Below are positions 34,733 through 44,766 of a DNA stretch of 64,000 bases, piece after piece. A program made the position numbers and the translations under genes. The stretch comes from Martelella sp. NC20. Its GTDB lineage: Bacteria; Pseudomonadota; Alphaproteobacteria; Rhizobiales; Rhizobiaceae. The DNA is taken from contig NZ_CP054861.1 of the NCBI RefSeq assembly GCF_013459645.1, positions 3,398,001-3,462,000 on the forward strand, read 5' to 3'. The number at the start of each line of letters is the position of its first letter. The stretch's first letter is position 1. The notes under the pieces are model-generated. The model worked only from the letters and a program-made list of their open reading frames with translations. It had not been told where the DNA came from and searched no databases.

Positions 34733-34936
34733 ATGAACGCCGAACTGGCAAGGAAATCTGAGCGGATGATTGACTATGTCATCATCCACGAACTCGCGCA
34801 TCTTGTCTCCGACCGACATGATGATCGCTTTATCGCGGTGCTGGATCAGGCACTGCCAGGCTGGCGGCAGGTGCTGCGGGACCTGAACGCGCTGCCTCTG
34901 CCGGCTGGGAAAACGGCGCATAATACAAAGGCTTGA
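34733..34936 (+). pseudogene. C-terminal fragment of a YgjP-like (DUF45) metal-dependent hydrolase
   Basis: IDYVIIHELAHLVSDRHDDRF followed by LPGWRQVLRDLNALPL matches the end of YgjP-like proteins, which have a zinc-binding HExxH motif (here HELAH) and a third ligand His. Such genes often accompany type I restriction systems. Only about 60 residues remain, so it is a truncated relic. Confidence 0.6.
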
Positions 34937-34968
34937 ATAGATGGCCTTTTTTCGTCAATGCTGAACCG

Positions 34969-37900
34969 TTATCGAAAGTCCCGCGTCTTCACCTTGATCT
35001 CGTCGATATACCCATAGGGATCGAACGCGTCGCGCGGCTTCGGCAGTCCTCTCGGGTCGGGCGCCGGCGATCCATGATGAAACTCGTCACCCCGCCCATG
35101 GGGAAACGGGAAGGCGGCATCCTGGCTTCCCACGCTTGCAAGTTCGGTGGACAGATCGATCAGCTCCCGGGCAACGATATGGACAACCTCTCCCTCCCGC
35201 TGGACCCTTCCTTTGACGCCGAGCATGCCAGACCCGAGGACGGTGCGGCGGTATTGCTCGAACACCTTTGCCCAGACCACGAGATTGGCGACGGCGGTTT
35301 CGTCCTCAAGCGTGATGAACATGACGCCTTTGGCGGAACCGGGACGTTGGCGCACAAGAACAAGTCCAGCGACGTTGACCCTGCGACCGTCGCGCAGGGA
35401 GACGGATTCGGCGCAGGACCTGAAACTCTGTCGGGTCAGTTCCGATCGGAGAAACGAAACCGGGTGTCTCCTGAGGGTTAGGCCCAGATGGCCATAGTCC
35501 TCTACCACTTCCCGGCCGGCCTCCATGGGTTTCAGCAGGGTCTCCGGCTCGGCCTGCTCGGGAACAATGCCGGCCTCGCGCCTTGCAGCTGCGTCAAAGA
35601 GCGGCAGCGGTTCATCCCGCAAGGCTTTGATCGCCCAGAGCGCCTCGCGGCGGGCAAGCCCGAGCGAAGGCCTGAACGCATCGGCCTCGGCGAGTTCGAC
35701 CAGGGCGGCGGCGGCAATACCGGCGCGACGCCAGAGATCATCGACCGAGGCAAACGGCATGTCTTCCCGGCAGGAGACCAGACGGGCGGCCTCGGCATTG
35801 GCAAGGCCCTTCACCAGCCGGAGCCCAAGGCGGACGGCAAAACGCCCGTCGTCGCGATCGGTGGGTTCCAGCGTGCAATCCCACCGGCTAGCGTTGAGGC
35901 ACACCGGACGGATCTCGACGCCGTGGTCGCGGGCATCGCGCACGATCTGGTCTGGGGCATAGAAGCCCATCGGTTGGGCATTGAGCAGTGCACAGCAAAA
36001 GGCATCGGGGTGCCAGCACTTCATCCAGGACGAGGCATAGGCAATCAGCGCAAAGCTCGCCGCATGGCTCTCCGGAAAACCGTAGGAGCCGAAGCCTTCA
36101 AGCTGTCGGAAGGTGCGTTCGGCGAATTCGCGCTCATAGCCATTGGCGACCATGCCCTCGATCAGCTTGGTGCCGAACTTCGAAACCCCACCAGTGTGTT
36201 TGAATGTTGCCATGGCGCGTCGAAGCTCGTCGGCTTCTCCGGCGGTGAAGCCGGCGCATTCGATGGCGACCCGCATGGCCTGTTCCTGAAACAGCGGCAC
36301 GCCGAGCGTCTTGCCCAGTACCGCTTCCAGCTCGGGTTTCGGATACGTCACATCTTCCTTGCCCTCGCGTCGGCGCAGATAGGGATGGACCATATCGCCC
36401 TGGATCGGCCCGGGCCGGACGATCGCGACCTCGATGACGAGATCATAGAAGGTACGTGGCTTGATGCGCGGCAACATCGCCATCTGCGCGCGGCTTTCGA
36501 TCTGGAAGGTGCCGAGCGTGTCTGCCTTGCGGATCATCGCATAGGTGCGCGGGTCCTCGGCGGGAATGGTGGCGAGATCCAGCCGGATATCCTTGTGTTC
36601 CGCCAACAGATCGAAGGCGCGGCGCATACAGGAAAGCATGCCGAGCGCCAGCACATCGACTTTCATGAATTTGAGAACGTCGATATCGTCCTTGTCCCAT
36701 TCGATGACCTGCCGGTCTTCCATGGCCGCCGGCTCTATCGGCACCAGTTCGTCGAGCCGGTCACGGGTCAGGACAAAGCCGCCCGGATGCTGGGAGAGAT
36801 GGCGCGGTGTGCCGACGAGTTGCCGCGCAAGCTCCAGAGCAAGCCGCAGCCGTCTGTCGCCCATATTGAGGTTCAGTTCCTGGGCGTGCTTTTCCTCGAC
36901 GCCCTCGGACCAGCCCCAGACCTGGGACGACAGCGTCTTGGTCAGGTCCTCGGTCAGGCCGAGCGCCTTGCCGACGTCGCGGAGCGCTCCTTTGGCGCGA
37001 TAGCGGATGACGGTGGAACAGAGCGCGGAACAATCGCGGCCATAGGTCTTATAGACCCACTGTATGACTTCCTCTCGGCGTTCGTGCTCGAAATCGACAT
37101 CGATGTCAGGGGGCTCGCGCCGTTCCTCTGACACGAAGCGCTCGAACAGGAGATCATTGCGATCCGGATCGACGGAGGTCACGCCGAGAACATAGCAGAC
37201 GGCGGAATTGGCGGCCGATCCACGACCCTGACAGAGAATGTCCCTCGAACGGGCAAAGCGGACGATCGCATTCACCGTCAGGAAATAGGGCGCATAGTCC
37301 AGCTTCTCGATCAGCGCCAGCTCATGATTGAGGTTGGAGCGCACCTTGTCGGGCAGGCCTTCGGGATAGCGCTCGGCTGCACCTTCCCAGGTGAGTTTTT
37401 CCAGTGCCTGCTGCGGGGTGAGATCCGGAAAGAGCTTTTCCTCCGGATATTGATAGGCGAGTTCCGTGAGCGAGAACCTGCAGCGGTCCATGATCTCGGC
37501 CGTGCGGGCGAGCGCTTCCGGGTAGCGGTCGAACAGGCGGTGCATCTCTTCGGGAGGCTTCAGATACCGATCGGCGAAACGCTCGCGGCGATGACCGAGT
37601 TCATCGATGGTGACATTGTGCCGGATGGCGGTGACGAGATCCTGCATCATCTGCCGGTCTACCGCGTGGAACAGAACGTCATTGGTGACGACCGTCGGAA
37701 CCCGGGCTGCGGCAGCGAGGTTCGACAGCTGCCAGAGGCGGAGCTGATCGTTCGGCCGCCGTCGCAGTGTCAGCGCCAGATAGGCGCGATCCCCGAAAGC
37801 CTCCCGCAGACGTCGCAGATGCATGGCGCAGTCATCATCGGCGCGATCCGGTATCAGGACGGCGATCAGTCCTTCGCCATAGGTCACGAGATCGGCCCAT

Positions 37901-38229
37901 TCGAGGTGGCACTTTCCTTTGCCGGCCCGCTTCTTGCCGAGCGACAGCAGGCGGCAAAGCCGGGCATAGGCCGCCCGGTCGGTTGGATAGACGAGGACCG
38001 GCAGGCCGTCGGCAAGGTCGAGGCGGCAGCCGATCACCAACCGGATACCACTCTGTCGTGAGGCTTCGAACGCCCGCACGACACCAGCCAGCGAATTGCG
38101 GTCAACGACACCGATGGCCTCGATGCCGAGGTCTGCGGCGCGGGCGAACAGCTCGTCACAACTGCTCGCCCCGCGCAGAAACGAGAAATGCGTGGTCACC
38201 TGCAGTTCGGCGTAGCGCGGCCCGGTCAT
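34969..38229 (-). CDS. dnaE2: Error-prone DNA polymerase DnaE2 (ImuC)
   Basis: A 1,086-residue C-family polymerase of the mutasome. It has the N-terminal PHP domain ([34 protein letters not shown]), a catalytic core with [21 protein letters not shown] and [17 protein letters not shown] (catalytic Asp residues), [19 protein letters not shown], and a C-terminal OB domain ([27 protein letters not shown]). It does translesion synthesis with ImuA and ImuB. It overlaps imuB by 4 bp in the classical imuA-imuB-dnaE2 order. It should be LexA-controlled through the box at 40477. Confidence 0.96.
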   Translation of the reverse strand: MTGPRYAELQVTTHFSFLRGASSCDELFARAADLGIEAIGVVDRNSLAGVVRAFEASRQSGIRLVIGCRLDLADGLPVLVYPTDRAAYARLCRLLSLGKKRAGKGKCHLEWADLVTYGEGLIAVLIPDRADDDCAMHLRRLREAFGDRAYLALTLRRRPNDQLRLWQLSNLAAAARVPTVVTNDVLFHAVDRQMMQDLVTAIRHNVTIDELGHRRERFADRYLKPPEEMHRLFDRYPEALARTAEIMDRCRFSLTELAYQYPEEKLFPDLTPQQALEKLTWEGAAERYPEGLPDKVRSNLNHELALIEKLDYAPYFLTVNAIVRFARSRDILCQGRGSAANSAVCYVLGVTSVDPDRNDLLFERFVSEERREPPDIDVDFEHERREEVIQWVYKTYGRDCSALCSTVIRYRAKGALRDVGKALGLTEDLTKTLSSQVWGWSEGVEEKHAQELNLNMGDRRLRLALELARQLVGTPRHLSQHPGGFVLTRDRLDELVPIEPAAMEDRQVIEWDKDDIDVLKFMKVDVLALGMLSCMRRAFDLLAEHKDIRLDLATIPAEDPRTYAMIRKADTLGTFQIESRAQMAMLPRIKPRTFYDLVIEVAIVRPGPIQGDMVHPYLRRREGKEDVTYPKPELEAVLGKTLGVPLFQEQAMRVAIECAGFTAGEADELRRAMATFKHTGGVSKFGTKLIEGMVANGYEREFAERTFRQLEGFGSYGFPESHAASFALIAYASSWMKCWHPDAFCCALLNAQPMGFYAPDQIVRDARDHGVEIRPVCLNASRWDCTLEPTDRDDGRFAVRLGLRLVKGLANAEAARLVSCREDMPFASVDDLWRRAGIAAAALVELAEADAFRPSLGLARREALWAIKALRDEPLPLFDAAARREAGIVPEQAEPETLLKPMEAGREVVEDYGHLGLTLRRHPVSFLRSELTRQSFRSCAESVSLRDGRRVNVAGLVLVRQRPGSAKGVMFITLEDETAVANLVVWAKVFEQYRRTVLGSGMLGVKGRVQREGEVVHIVARELIDLSTELASVGSQDAAFPFPHGRGDEFHHGSPAPDPRGLPKPRDAFDPYGYIDEIKVKTRDFR

Positions 38230-39749
38230 CCGAAGATCCCATGGATGAACCAGCGTTGCGAACCGCTATCCTCATGCTCGCCGTCGCCGGAGCGGAACAG
38301 CCAATAGCGCTCGCCGGCATCGTCCTCGACCCGGAAATAGTCCCGGACAGCGGTGAGTTCGGCATCCCGCTTCCACCATTCGCCGCGAACCCTCTCCGGT
38401 CCATCGGCACGACGGATGCGGCGACGCACGCCGCGCCACGTGAACCATACGGGCGGGTGGTCTGGCAGAAGCGCCATGGTCTCGATTGGTTCCGGGCGGG
38501 ACAATAACCGCGGCGGTCGCGGCCAGTCGCCGTCCCAGGTAAGGCCCGTCTCAGGCGCAAGCGGTGCAATGCGGGCGACCGAGCGTTCGGGCACATCGCT
38601 TTGAATCGGCGCGAAACGACAGAGCCGATGTTCGCCGACGCGGTTGGCAAGGACATCAACGAGGTCGGAAACATCGGCTTCCGGCTCCTCGACCAGGGAG
38701 GAGATCGTCTGCTTCTCCCGCAAGGGTTCGGTATGGATGGCGACTAGCACCATGATCTCGATCCCGAAACCCGGATCGACGGTCTCCAGCCTGTCGCGGA
38801 ACAGGCGGACAAGGCGTCGAGGGTCACGAACTGGCTGGGCAGTGCCGACGCGGATGAACTGCATGGTGCTATCGACGCGGTGGAACAGAAGATCCAGCCG
38901 CCGAGCACCAAGGCCGCGCCTTTCGAGTTCAAGACAGAGCGCGTCGGCGAGCTTGCCAATACAGCGGGCAATGGTTTCAGGCGCGCCGATCGGCTCGGCA
39001 AAGGCCCTGCGCACCTCAACCAGCTCCGGCGAGCGGATCGGATCGACCGGTTCGGCAATCCGGCCAAGGGCCTGGTCGAGCCGCCGGACGGTTTCCGGGC
39101 CGAAGCGCAGGGTCAGCGGCGCGCGCGGCTGATCCAGCAGCTCACTGACATTCTCGAAACCGAGTGTGTGCAGGTCGGATACTGTTCCGGGATCGAGCCG
39201 GAGCGCTGAGAGCGGCATGGTTCGCAGCATCACCTCGCTTTCTCCCGTTGGAATGACGATTGAAGGCCGTGCCAGAAACCGGGCGGCAGCATGCGCGGCG
39301 CCCCAAGTGTCCGCGACCGCCGCGCGGGCTTCGACGGCGGCGGCGGCAAAGCGCCTGATCATGTCGGCAAGCATGGCTTCCTCCCCGCCATGCAGGTGAT
39401 CGGCGCCGGTCGTATCGATCACCAGACCATCCGGCGGATCGGCCATCGCCACCGGCGAAATTCGCTGAAGCGCCCAGAGCGCCAGCTTATTCAATCCCTC
39501 GGTTTCGGCGGCAGGGTCGGAATCGGCAATTACAAGGCCCGGCACAAGGGCCTGTGCCTTGGTGACGGCCATGCCGATCCGAATACCAAGCCGTTCGGCA
39601 TTGGCATCGAGAGCGGTAATCAGCCGGCGGCGGCCGTTGCGGCCGGCCATGACGAGCGGCGCATCAGCGGGAGGCGATGCGTCGCCCGACTTCCTTCTGA
39701 GGCGATCCGTCGGCCACCTCGGAAGGAAGAGCGAGACGACCCGTGTCAT
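38226..39749 (-). CDS. imuB: ImuB, inactive Y-family polymerase homologue
   Basis: A 507-residue mutasome adaptor. I chose ATG 39749, giving [17 protein letters not shown]. It has the Y-family fold ([32 protein letters not shown]) but lacks the usual catalytic acidic motif: where DinB has SLDEAYLDV, this protein reads [11 protein letters not shown]. This fits the known role of ImuB as a hub that binds the beta clamp and brings DnaE2 to lesions. It overlaps imuA by 86 bp and dnaE2 by 4 bp. Confidence 0.93.
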   Translation of the reverse strand: MTRVVSLFLPRWPTDRLRRKSGDASPPADAPLVMAGRNGRRRLITALDANAERLGIRIGMAVTKAQALVPGLVIADSDPAAETEGLNKLALWALQRISPVAMADPPDGLVIDTTGADHLHGGEEAMLADMIRRFAAAAVEARAAVADTWGAAHAAARFLARPSIVIPTGESEVMLRTMPLSALRLDPGTVSDLHTLGFENVSELLDQPRAPLTLRFGPETVRRLDQALGRIAEPVDPIRSPELVEVRRAFAEPIGAPETIARCIGKLADALCLELERRGLGARRLDLLFHRVDSTMQFIRVGTAQPVRDPRRLVRLFRDRLETVDPGFGIEIMVLVAIHTEPLREKQTISSLVEEPEADVSDLVDVLANRVGEHRLCRFAPIQSDVPERSVARIAPLAPETGLTWDGDWPRPPRLLSRPEPIETMALLPDHPPVWFTWRGVRRRIRRADGPERVRGEWWKRDAELTAVRDYFRVEDDAGERYWLFRSGDGEHEDSGSQRWFIHGIFG

Positions 39750-40425
39750 CACACGCCTCCAGTTCAAAATCGGCACTTTCTCCGGCACGACATCGGATGA
39801 GTTCGACCAGCCAGCGCGCGCGGCCAAGGCCGGGAACGGGCAAGGGGCGCGAGGGCAGGACGGAAACCCGCCAGCGGGTGACGCTCGCCGTCGGCTGCCC
39901 GAAGTCCCCGGCCTCGGTCTGCCGTCGCCATCGGCGCAGCGCCAGCCCGATCGTGTTGGAGTTCTCGGCCGCCAGCTGCAGGCGCCGGGAGGTCGTCATT
40001 GAGAGACGCGCGGTCTCGGCGACAACCGCCCCAAGCCCGCCATGGCGAAGCCCTTCCTCGAAACAGGCGAGCAGCGCCTTCTCGTCGCCGGCCTCGACAT
40101 GGATTACCCGGTCGGGCTGAAGCCCGGCCTGGGCGATTGCCGGTGCAAAGAGATCGGGCCGTGTGACCACCCAAAGCACCTTGCCCCTCGTGCGCGCGGC
40201 AATGCCCGCGACAAACAGTGCCGCCGCTGCTCCATCGACAGCGCCATTGCCTCCACCCGCTACCTCATGCAGACAGCCTAGCGCCAGACCACCGCCCGGC
40301 AGCCTGCGATCGATTTCCTTCAGGCCGAACGGCAGAGCCGATCGGGCGCGTCCTCCAGGACCTTCGAGATGCGCGATGCGCTCCCGAAGCTCTGCGATGG
40401 CGGGACTGGCGGCGTTCCTCGGCAT
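39664..40425 (-). CDS. imuA: ImuA, RecA/SulA-like mutasome protein
   Basis: A 253-residue protein. RSALPFGLKEIDRRLPGGGLALGCLHEVAGGGNGAV resembles the RecA-like opening of ImuA, with a degenerate P-loop, and VIHVEAGDEKALLACFEEGL and VVAETARLSMTTSRRLQLAAE follow. It is the first gene of the mutasome operon. The start at 40425 is about 50 bp downstream of the LexA box. It is needed for DnaE2-dependent mutagenesis in related bacteria. Confidence 0.92.
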   Translation of the reverse strand: MPRNAASPAIAELRERIAHLEGPGGRARSALPFGLKEIDRRLPGGGLALGCLHEVAGGGNGAVDGAAAALFVAGIAARTRGKVLWVVTRPDLFAPAIAQAGLQPDRVIHVEAGDEKALLACFEEGLRHGGLGAVVAETARLSMTTSRRLQLAAENSNTIGLALRRWRRQTEAGDFGQPTASVTRWRVSVLPSRPLPVPGLGRARWLVELIRCRAGESADFELEACDDTGRLALPSEVADGSPQKEVGRRIASR

Positions 40426-40476
40426 GATGTTGGACGGTCTCCTTCAGGACTTTGCAACGGCGGAATTCTCCGATAT

Positions 40477-40491
40477 GTTCCTTATTTGTTC
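40477..40491. promoter_or_regulatory. LexA (SOS) box, GTTC-N7-GTTC
   Basis: GTTCCTTATTTGTTC is an exact match to the alphaproteobacterial LexA box (two GTTC separated by 7 bases). It lies between imuA (minus) and the UvrD-like helicase gene (plus), 52 bp from the first and 118 bp from the second, so it may control both. Confidence 0.85.
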
Positions 40492-40608
40492 TTTTCCCGG
40501 TTTCGAGTCAATCGACCTCATTGGCGGGCCCTGTGGACGGCGACCGGGAAGAACACCGATGCGCAAGGCGTGCATCGTTGAATCACAAGAGGTTTAGGGT
40601 AGGACGGT

Positions 40609-42678
40609 ATGAGCGCGGCGCATCTCGAAAAATTGAACGACAATCAGCGGGCCGCGGTTCTGCACGGCATGGATTTGCCAGATGGATCGATTGGCGGACC
40701 GCTGCTGATCATCGCCGGCGCCGGATCCGGCAAGACCAATACGCTTGCCCATCGCGTGGCCCAACTCGTCATCTCCGGCGCCGATCCTCGCCGGATCCTG
40801 CTGATGACCTTTTCGCGTCGTGCCGCCGCCGAAATGGGAAGGCGCGTCGAGCGGATATCCGCGAAGGCGCTTGGCGACAAGGCCGGGATCATGGCCGACG
40901 GGCTTGCCTGGTCCGGCACCTTCCATGGGATCGGCGCCCGTCTGTTGCGTGAATATGCAATCGAGCTTGGTCTCGATCCGCAGTTCACCATTCATGATCG
41001 CGAGGACTCGGCCGACCTGATGAACCTCGCCCGGCATGATCTCTGCTTCTCGAAGACGGAGAACCGGTTTCCGGCGAAGGGCACCTGCCTTTCGATCTAT
41101 TCGCGCACCGTCAATGCCGAGGCGCCACTTGCGGAAATCCTGCGAGCGAACTTTCCATGGTGTGCGGCCTGGGAAAAGGAACTGAGGGAATTGTTCTCGG
41201 CCTATGTCGAGGCCAAGCAGGTCCAGAACGTCCTCGATTATGATGATCTGCTGCTCTACTGGGCGCAGACCATGGGCGATCCGGTGCTTGCCGCCGAGAT
41301 CGGCGGACGCTGGGATCATGTCCTGGTCGATGAATATCAGGACACCAACCGCCTGCAATCCTCGATCCTGATGGCGCTCAAGCTCGGAGGGCGGGGTCTG
41401 ACGGTCGTCGGTGACGACGCACAGTCGATCTATTCGTTCCGGGCTGCCACGGTTCGCAACATCCTCGATTTCCCGAATGAATTCTCGCCGAAGGCCGACG
41501 TGATCACGCTCGACCGCAATTACCGGTCGACACAGCCGATCCTCGCGGCTGCCAATGGCGTCATCGGTCTCGCCCAGGAGCGCTACACCAAGGATCTCTG
41601 GACCGACCGTGTCTCAACCGAAAAGCCGCGGCTGGTGACGGTTCGCGACGAAGGCGATCAGGCTCGGTTCATTGCCGACGAGGTTCTCGACAACCGCGAG
41701 GGAGGCATGCGGCTGAAGGATCAGGCCGTGCTGTTTCGGGCGAGCCATCACAGCGGGCCGCTGGAGGTAGAGCTCACGCGTCGCAACATTCCCTTCGTGA
41801 AGTTCGGCGGTCTGAAGTTCCTCGATTCCGCGCATGTGAAAGACCTGCTGGCAGCACTCCGGTTTGCCCAGAATATGCGCGATCGTGTGGCGGGCTTCAG
41901 GCTGATGCAGCTCTTGCCCGGTGTCGGCCCAGCCTCGGCACAAAACGCGCTGGACGCGATTGCGGAAACCGCCGATCCGGTCGAGGCACTGGCGGCACTG
42001 CCGGCCCCCTCGCGTGCGGTGGCCGATTGGCCGGGTCTTGTGTCTTTGGTCACGGACCTTCGCCAATCAAACATGGGCTGGCCCGCCGAGATCGGCCGGA
42101 TCCGGGCATGGTATGAGCCGTATCTGGAGCGCATCCATGAAGACTTCGAGATGCGCCGCGCTGATCTGCTTCAGCTTGAGGACATTGCCGCCGGCTATCC
42201 GTCACGGGAACGGTTCCTGACCGAGCTTACGCTCGACCCGCCGGACGCTACCTCCGGCCAGGCTGGCGTGCCGCTGCTCGACGAGGATTATCTGATCCTT
42301 TCAACCATTCATTCGGCCAAAGGGCAGGAATGGCGCTCGGTCTTCCTCCTCAACGCCGTCGACGGCTGTATTCCCTCCGATCTCGGCGTCGGCACGACCG
42401 ACGATATTGAAGAAGAACGACGCCTGCTTTACGTGGCGATGACGCGGGCACGCGACAGCCTGAACCTTGTCGTTCCACAGCGCTTCTTCACCCATGGACA
42501 GTCTTCGACCGGCGACAGGCATGTCTATGCCTCGCGAACCCGGTTCATTCCCACTATGTTGTTGCAGCATTTTGAGAACAGGACATGGCCGGTGGTGAAA
42601 CCGGGCCAACAGAGCAATGCGGGCCCGCGGCAGGTGCGTCTTGATGTCGGTGCGCGGATGCGCGGCATGTGGCGCTGA
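40609..42678 (+). CDS. UvrD/Rep-family superfamily 1A helicase
   Basis: A 689-residue helicase. All motifs are present: Q-motif LNDNQRAAVLH, P-loop IIAGAGSGKTNTLAHRV, Ia TFSRRAAAEM, II HVLVDEYQDTNRLQ, III VVGDDAQSIYSFR, IV LDRNYRSTQPI, V STIHSAKGQEWRSV, VI RRLLYVAMTRARDSLNLV. Probably a 3'-5' DNA translocase in repair or recombination. It diverges from imuA across the LexA box and is followed 14 bp later by the SRAP gene and then dinB, forming a DNA-damage operon. Confidence 0.92.
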   Translation: MSAAHLEKLNDNQRAAVLHGMDLPDGSIGGPLLIIAGAGSGKTNTLAHRVAQLVISGADPRRILLMTFSRRAAAEMGRRVERISAKALGDKAGIMADGLAWSGTFHGIGARLLREYAIELGLDPQFTIHDREDSADLMNLARHDLCFSKTENRFPAKGTCLSIYSRTVNAEAPLAEILRANFPWCAAWEKELRELFSAYVEAKQVQNVLDYDDLLLYWAQTMGDPVLAAEIGGRWDHVLVDEYQDTNRLQSSILMALKLGGRGLTVVGDDAQSIYSFRAATVRNILDFPNEFSPKADVITLDRNYRSTQPILAAANGVIGLAQERYTKDLWTDRVSTEKPRLVTVRDEGDQARFIADEVLDNREGGMRLKDQAVLFRASHHSGPLEVELTRRNIPFVKFGGLKFLDSAHVKDLLAALRFAQNMRDRVAGFRLMQLLPGVGPASAQNALDAIAETADPVEALAALPAPSRAVADWPGLVSLVTDLRQSNMGWPAEIGRIRAWYEPYLERIHEDFEMRRADLLQLEDIAAGYPSRERFLTELTLDPPDATSGQAGVPLLDEDYLILSTIHSAKGQEWRSVFLLNAVDGCIPSDLGVGTTDDIEEERRLLYVAMTRARDSLNLVVPQRFFTHGQSSTGDRHVYASRTRFIPTMLLQHFENRTWPVVKPGQQSNAGPRQVRLDVGARMRGMWR

Positions 42679-42692
42679 GGAGGGGCGAGGAT

Positions 42693-43355
42693 TTGTGCAA
42701 TCTCTATAATCTGACGACGACACGGGATGCCGTCGTCCAGTTTACAAAGGCCATGAGCGACAAGGCCGGATGGAACGAGCCGTCGCTCAATATCTATCCC
42801 AACACGCTGGCGCCGATCGTTCGCGTCGATGGCGATGGCAATCGGGAGATCGTCAGTGCCACCTGGGGCATGCCGACGCCGCCGGCTTTCGTCAAAGGCA
42901 AGGCCGATCGCGGGGTCACCAATATCCGCAACGTCGGATCTCCGCATTGGCGGCGCTGGCTTGGGCCGACAAGCCGATGTGTTGTCCCGTTCACCTCATT
43001 TGCGGAACCCGATCCTGCCAGCAAGGTAGAAGGTGGACGCGTGCCGAATGCCTGGTTTGCGCAGAACCCGGAGCGGCCGCTGATGTTCTTTGCCGGTTTC
43101 TGGACGCCCTGGAAGGGCGTGCGGAAGGTCCGTGATGGCGAACAGGAATATGAACTGTTCGGGTTTTTGACGACAACGCCGAATGAAATCGTCAAACCCA
43201 TTCATGAGAAGGCGATGCCGGCGATCCTGACGACGCCGGAGGAAGTCGACCTCTGGCTCACTGGCGAGTGGGCCGATGTGAAACACCTTCAGCGGCCGCT
43301 GCCCGGCAACATGCTGGTCGTGGTCGAACCGCCTGAAAACCCCGAAGACGATTAA
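42693..43355 (+). CDS. SRAP-family (YedK/HMCES) abasic-site crosslinking protein
   Basis: A 220-residue protein. The start TTG 42693 is decided by biochemistry: SRAP proteins need Cys at position 2, and this start gives M-CNLYNL; GAGGAGGGGCGAGG lies upstream. Other conserved parts are NIRNVGSPHWRRWL (Asn and Arg region), CVVPFTSFAEPDP, FAGFWTPW, and PIHEKAMPAIL with the active-site His. It covalently shields abasic sites in single-stranded DNA, which fits the SOS cluster. Confidence 0.92.
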   Translation: MCNLYNLTTTRDAVVQFTKAMSDKAGWNEPSLNIYPNTLAPIVRVDGDGNREIVSATWGMPTPPAFVKGKADRGVTNIRNVGSPHWRRWLGPTSRCVVPFTSFAEPDPASKVEGGRVPNAWFAQNPERPLMFFAGFWTPWKGVRKVRDGEQEYELFGFLTTTPNEIVKPIHEKAMPAILTTPEEVDLWLTGEWADVKHLQRPLPGNMLVVVEPPENPEDD

Positions 43356-43380
43356 CGTCGTCACGGATCACGCTCTTGAG

Positions 43381-44523
43381 ATGGTCATGGCCGCCCTGGA
43401 TGAACTGACAGTTTTGGAAAGAGACCACGAGGTGGAAACGGATGAGGCTGTCCCGGCCATCCGCAAGATTATCCATGTCGACATGGACGCCTTTTATGCC
43501 TCCGTTGAGCAGCGCGACAATCCCGACCTGAGGGGTAAGCCTGTCGCCGTCGGCGGATCGGCGGCCAGAGGAGTGGTTGCCGCGGCCAGCTATGAGGCGC
43601 GGGCGTTTGGCGTGCGATCCGCCTTGCCGTCAGTGACAGCGAAGCGACGCTGTCCCGACCTGGTGTTCCTGAAGCCGCGTTTCGACGTCTACCGGTCGGT
43701 CTCGGCGCAGATCCATCAGATATTCGCCGAGCATACCGAACTGATCGAGCCACTTTCGCTTGACGAGGCCTATCTTGATGTGACCGAGAACAAGCAGGGT
43801 ATCGCGTTTGCAACCGAGATCGCGACGATCATTCGCGCCCGGATCAAGGAGGTGACTGGCCTGAATGCCTCTGCCGGTATCTCCTACTGCAAGTTCCTCG
43901 CGAAGATGGCGAGTGATCTCAACAAGCCGAACGGTCAGGCCGTGATCACGCCGAAGATGGGGCCGGCGTTCGTCGCAGAGCTGGCGGTCAAGAAGTTCCA
44001 TGGTGTCGGACCGGCGACGGCCGAAAAGATGCAACGGCTCGGGATCGTGACTGGAGCTGATCTGCGCGAAAAATCGCTTACATTCCTGCGTGATAATTTC
44101 GGTAAGTCGGGCGGGTGGTATTATCGGATCTCCCGCGGGATCGACGAGCGGCCGGTTCAGCCCGATCGGCCGCGCAAATCATTCGGGGCTGAAGATACGT
44201 TTGCTGAAGATATTTTCGATCTGGAGGCAGCGAAGGCGGAGTTGCTCCCGCTCGCAAGCAAGGTCTGGCACCATGCGGAGAACAAGCGGATCAGTGGGCG
44301 AACCGTCACATTGAAGGTGAAATACGCAGACTTCCAGCAGATCACGCGGAGCCGGACGGTTGGACAGAATATGCGAAGTGCAGACGAGATCGGCGAGATT
44401 GCCGGGAAGATGCTGGCTGAGCTGTTTCCAGTTCAGAAGGGGATCCGCCTACTCGGGATTACACTTTCCTCATTGGGGGGAAGCTCTGATGGGTTAAAAG
44501 AGCCTCAGATGAGTTTGCTGTGA
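43381..44523 (+). CDS. dinB: DNA polymerase IV (DinB)
   Basis: A 380-residue Y-family translesion polymerase. IIHVDMDAFYASVEQRDNP carries the first catalytic Asp, VAAASYEARAFGVRSALPS follows, and IEPLSLDEAYLDVTE carries the second Asp and Glu. Helix-hairpin-helix motifs (KFHGVGPATAEKMQRLGI) and the little-finger domain are present. It ends in QMSLL, a beta-clamp binding motif. Unlike ImuB, all catalytic residues are intact, so the island holds both an active and an inactive Y-family protein. Confidence 0.94.
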   Translation: MVMAALDELTVLERDHEVETDEAVPAIRKIIHVDMDAFYASVEQRDNPDLRGKPVAVGGSAARGVVAAASYEARAFGVRSALPSVTAKRRCPDLVFLKPRFDVYRSVSAQIHQIFAEHTELIEPLSLDEAYLDVTENKQGIAFATEIATIIRARIKEVTGLNASAGISYCKFLAKMASDLNKPNGQAVITPKMGPAFVAELAVKKFHGVGPATAEKMQRLGIVTGADLREKSLTFLRDNFGKSGGWYYRISRGIDERPVQPDRPRKSFGAEDTFAEDIFDLEAAKAELLPLASKVWHHAENKRISGRTVTLKVKYADFQQITRSRTVGQNMRSADEIGEIAGKMLAELFPVQKGIRLLGITLSSLGGSSDGLKEPQMSLL

Positions 44524-44766
44524 ACGGCAGCAAAGGGGCCGGAAACGGACTGGCAGCTTAAGTTCTAGTGCGAAGAAACCGGACGTACGGGGCAGCCTGT
44601 CCAGTATCTCGAAGTTACGCTCGGTGGATGCTCGTTGTCCGCACACAACATCATGGTCGCTTCACGCGCAGGAGCAAGATACCACTGATAAGGACGGTCA
44701 ATCTGATAAATGTGCATTCTTCCTGTTTTGAGATGAACTGTGCAGCTGCATGTTTTATAACGAATC
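44524..44766. other. Spacer between SOS cluster and STAND gene
   Basis: About 240 bp without a gene. It begins with aaaggggccggaaacggactggcagctt, another occurrence of the recurrent spacer motif. From 44690 the DNA is less G+C-rich, matching the lower G+C of the STAND gene that follows. Confidence 0.4.

Noticed and set aside
35488..37131. Long 547-codon frame antisense to dnaE2
   Set aside because: It is the shadow of a strongly biased G+C-rich gene; dnaE2 on the other strand is fully supported by motifs.
40488..40504. A second LexA-like match (GTTC-N8-GTTT) overlapping the first
   Set aside because: Spacing and last half-site deviate from GTTC-N7-GTTC; the perfect box at 40477-40491 explains the signal.
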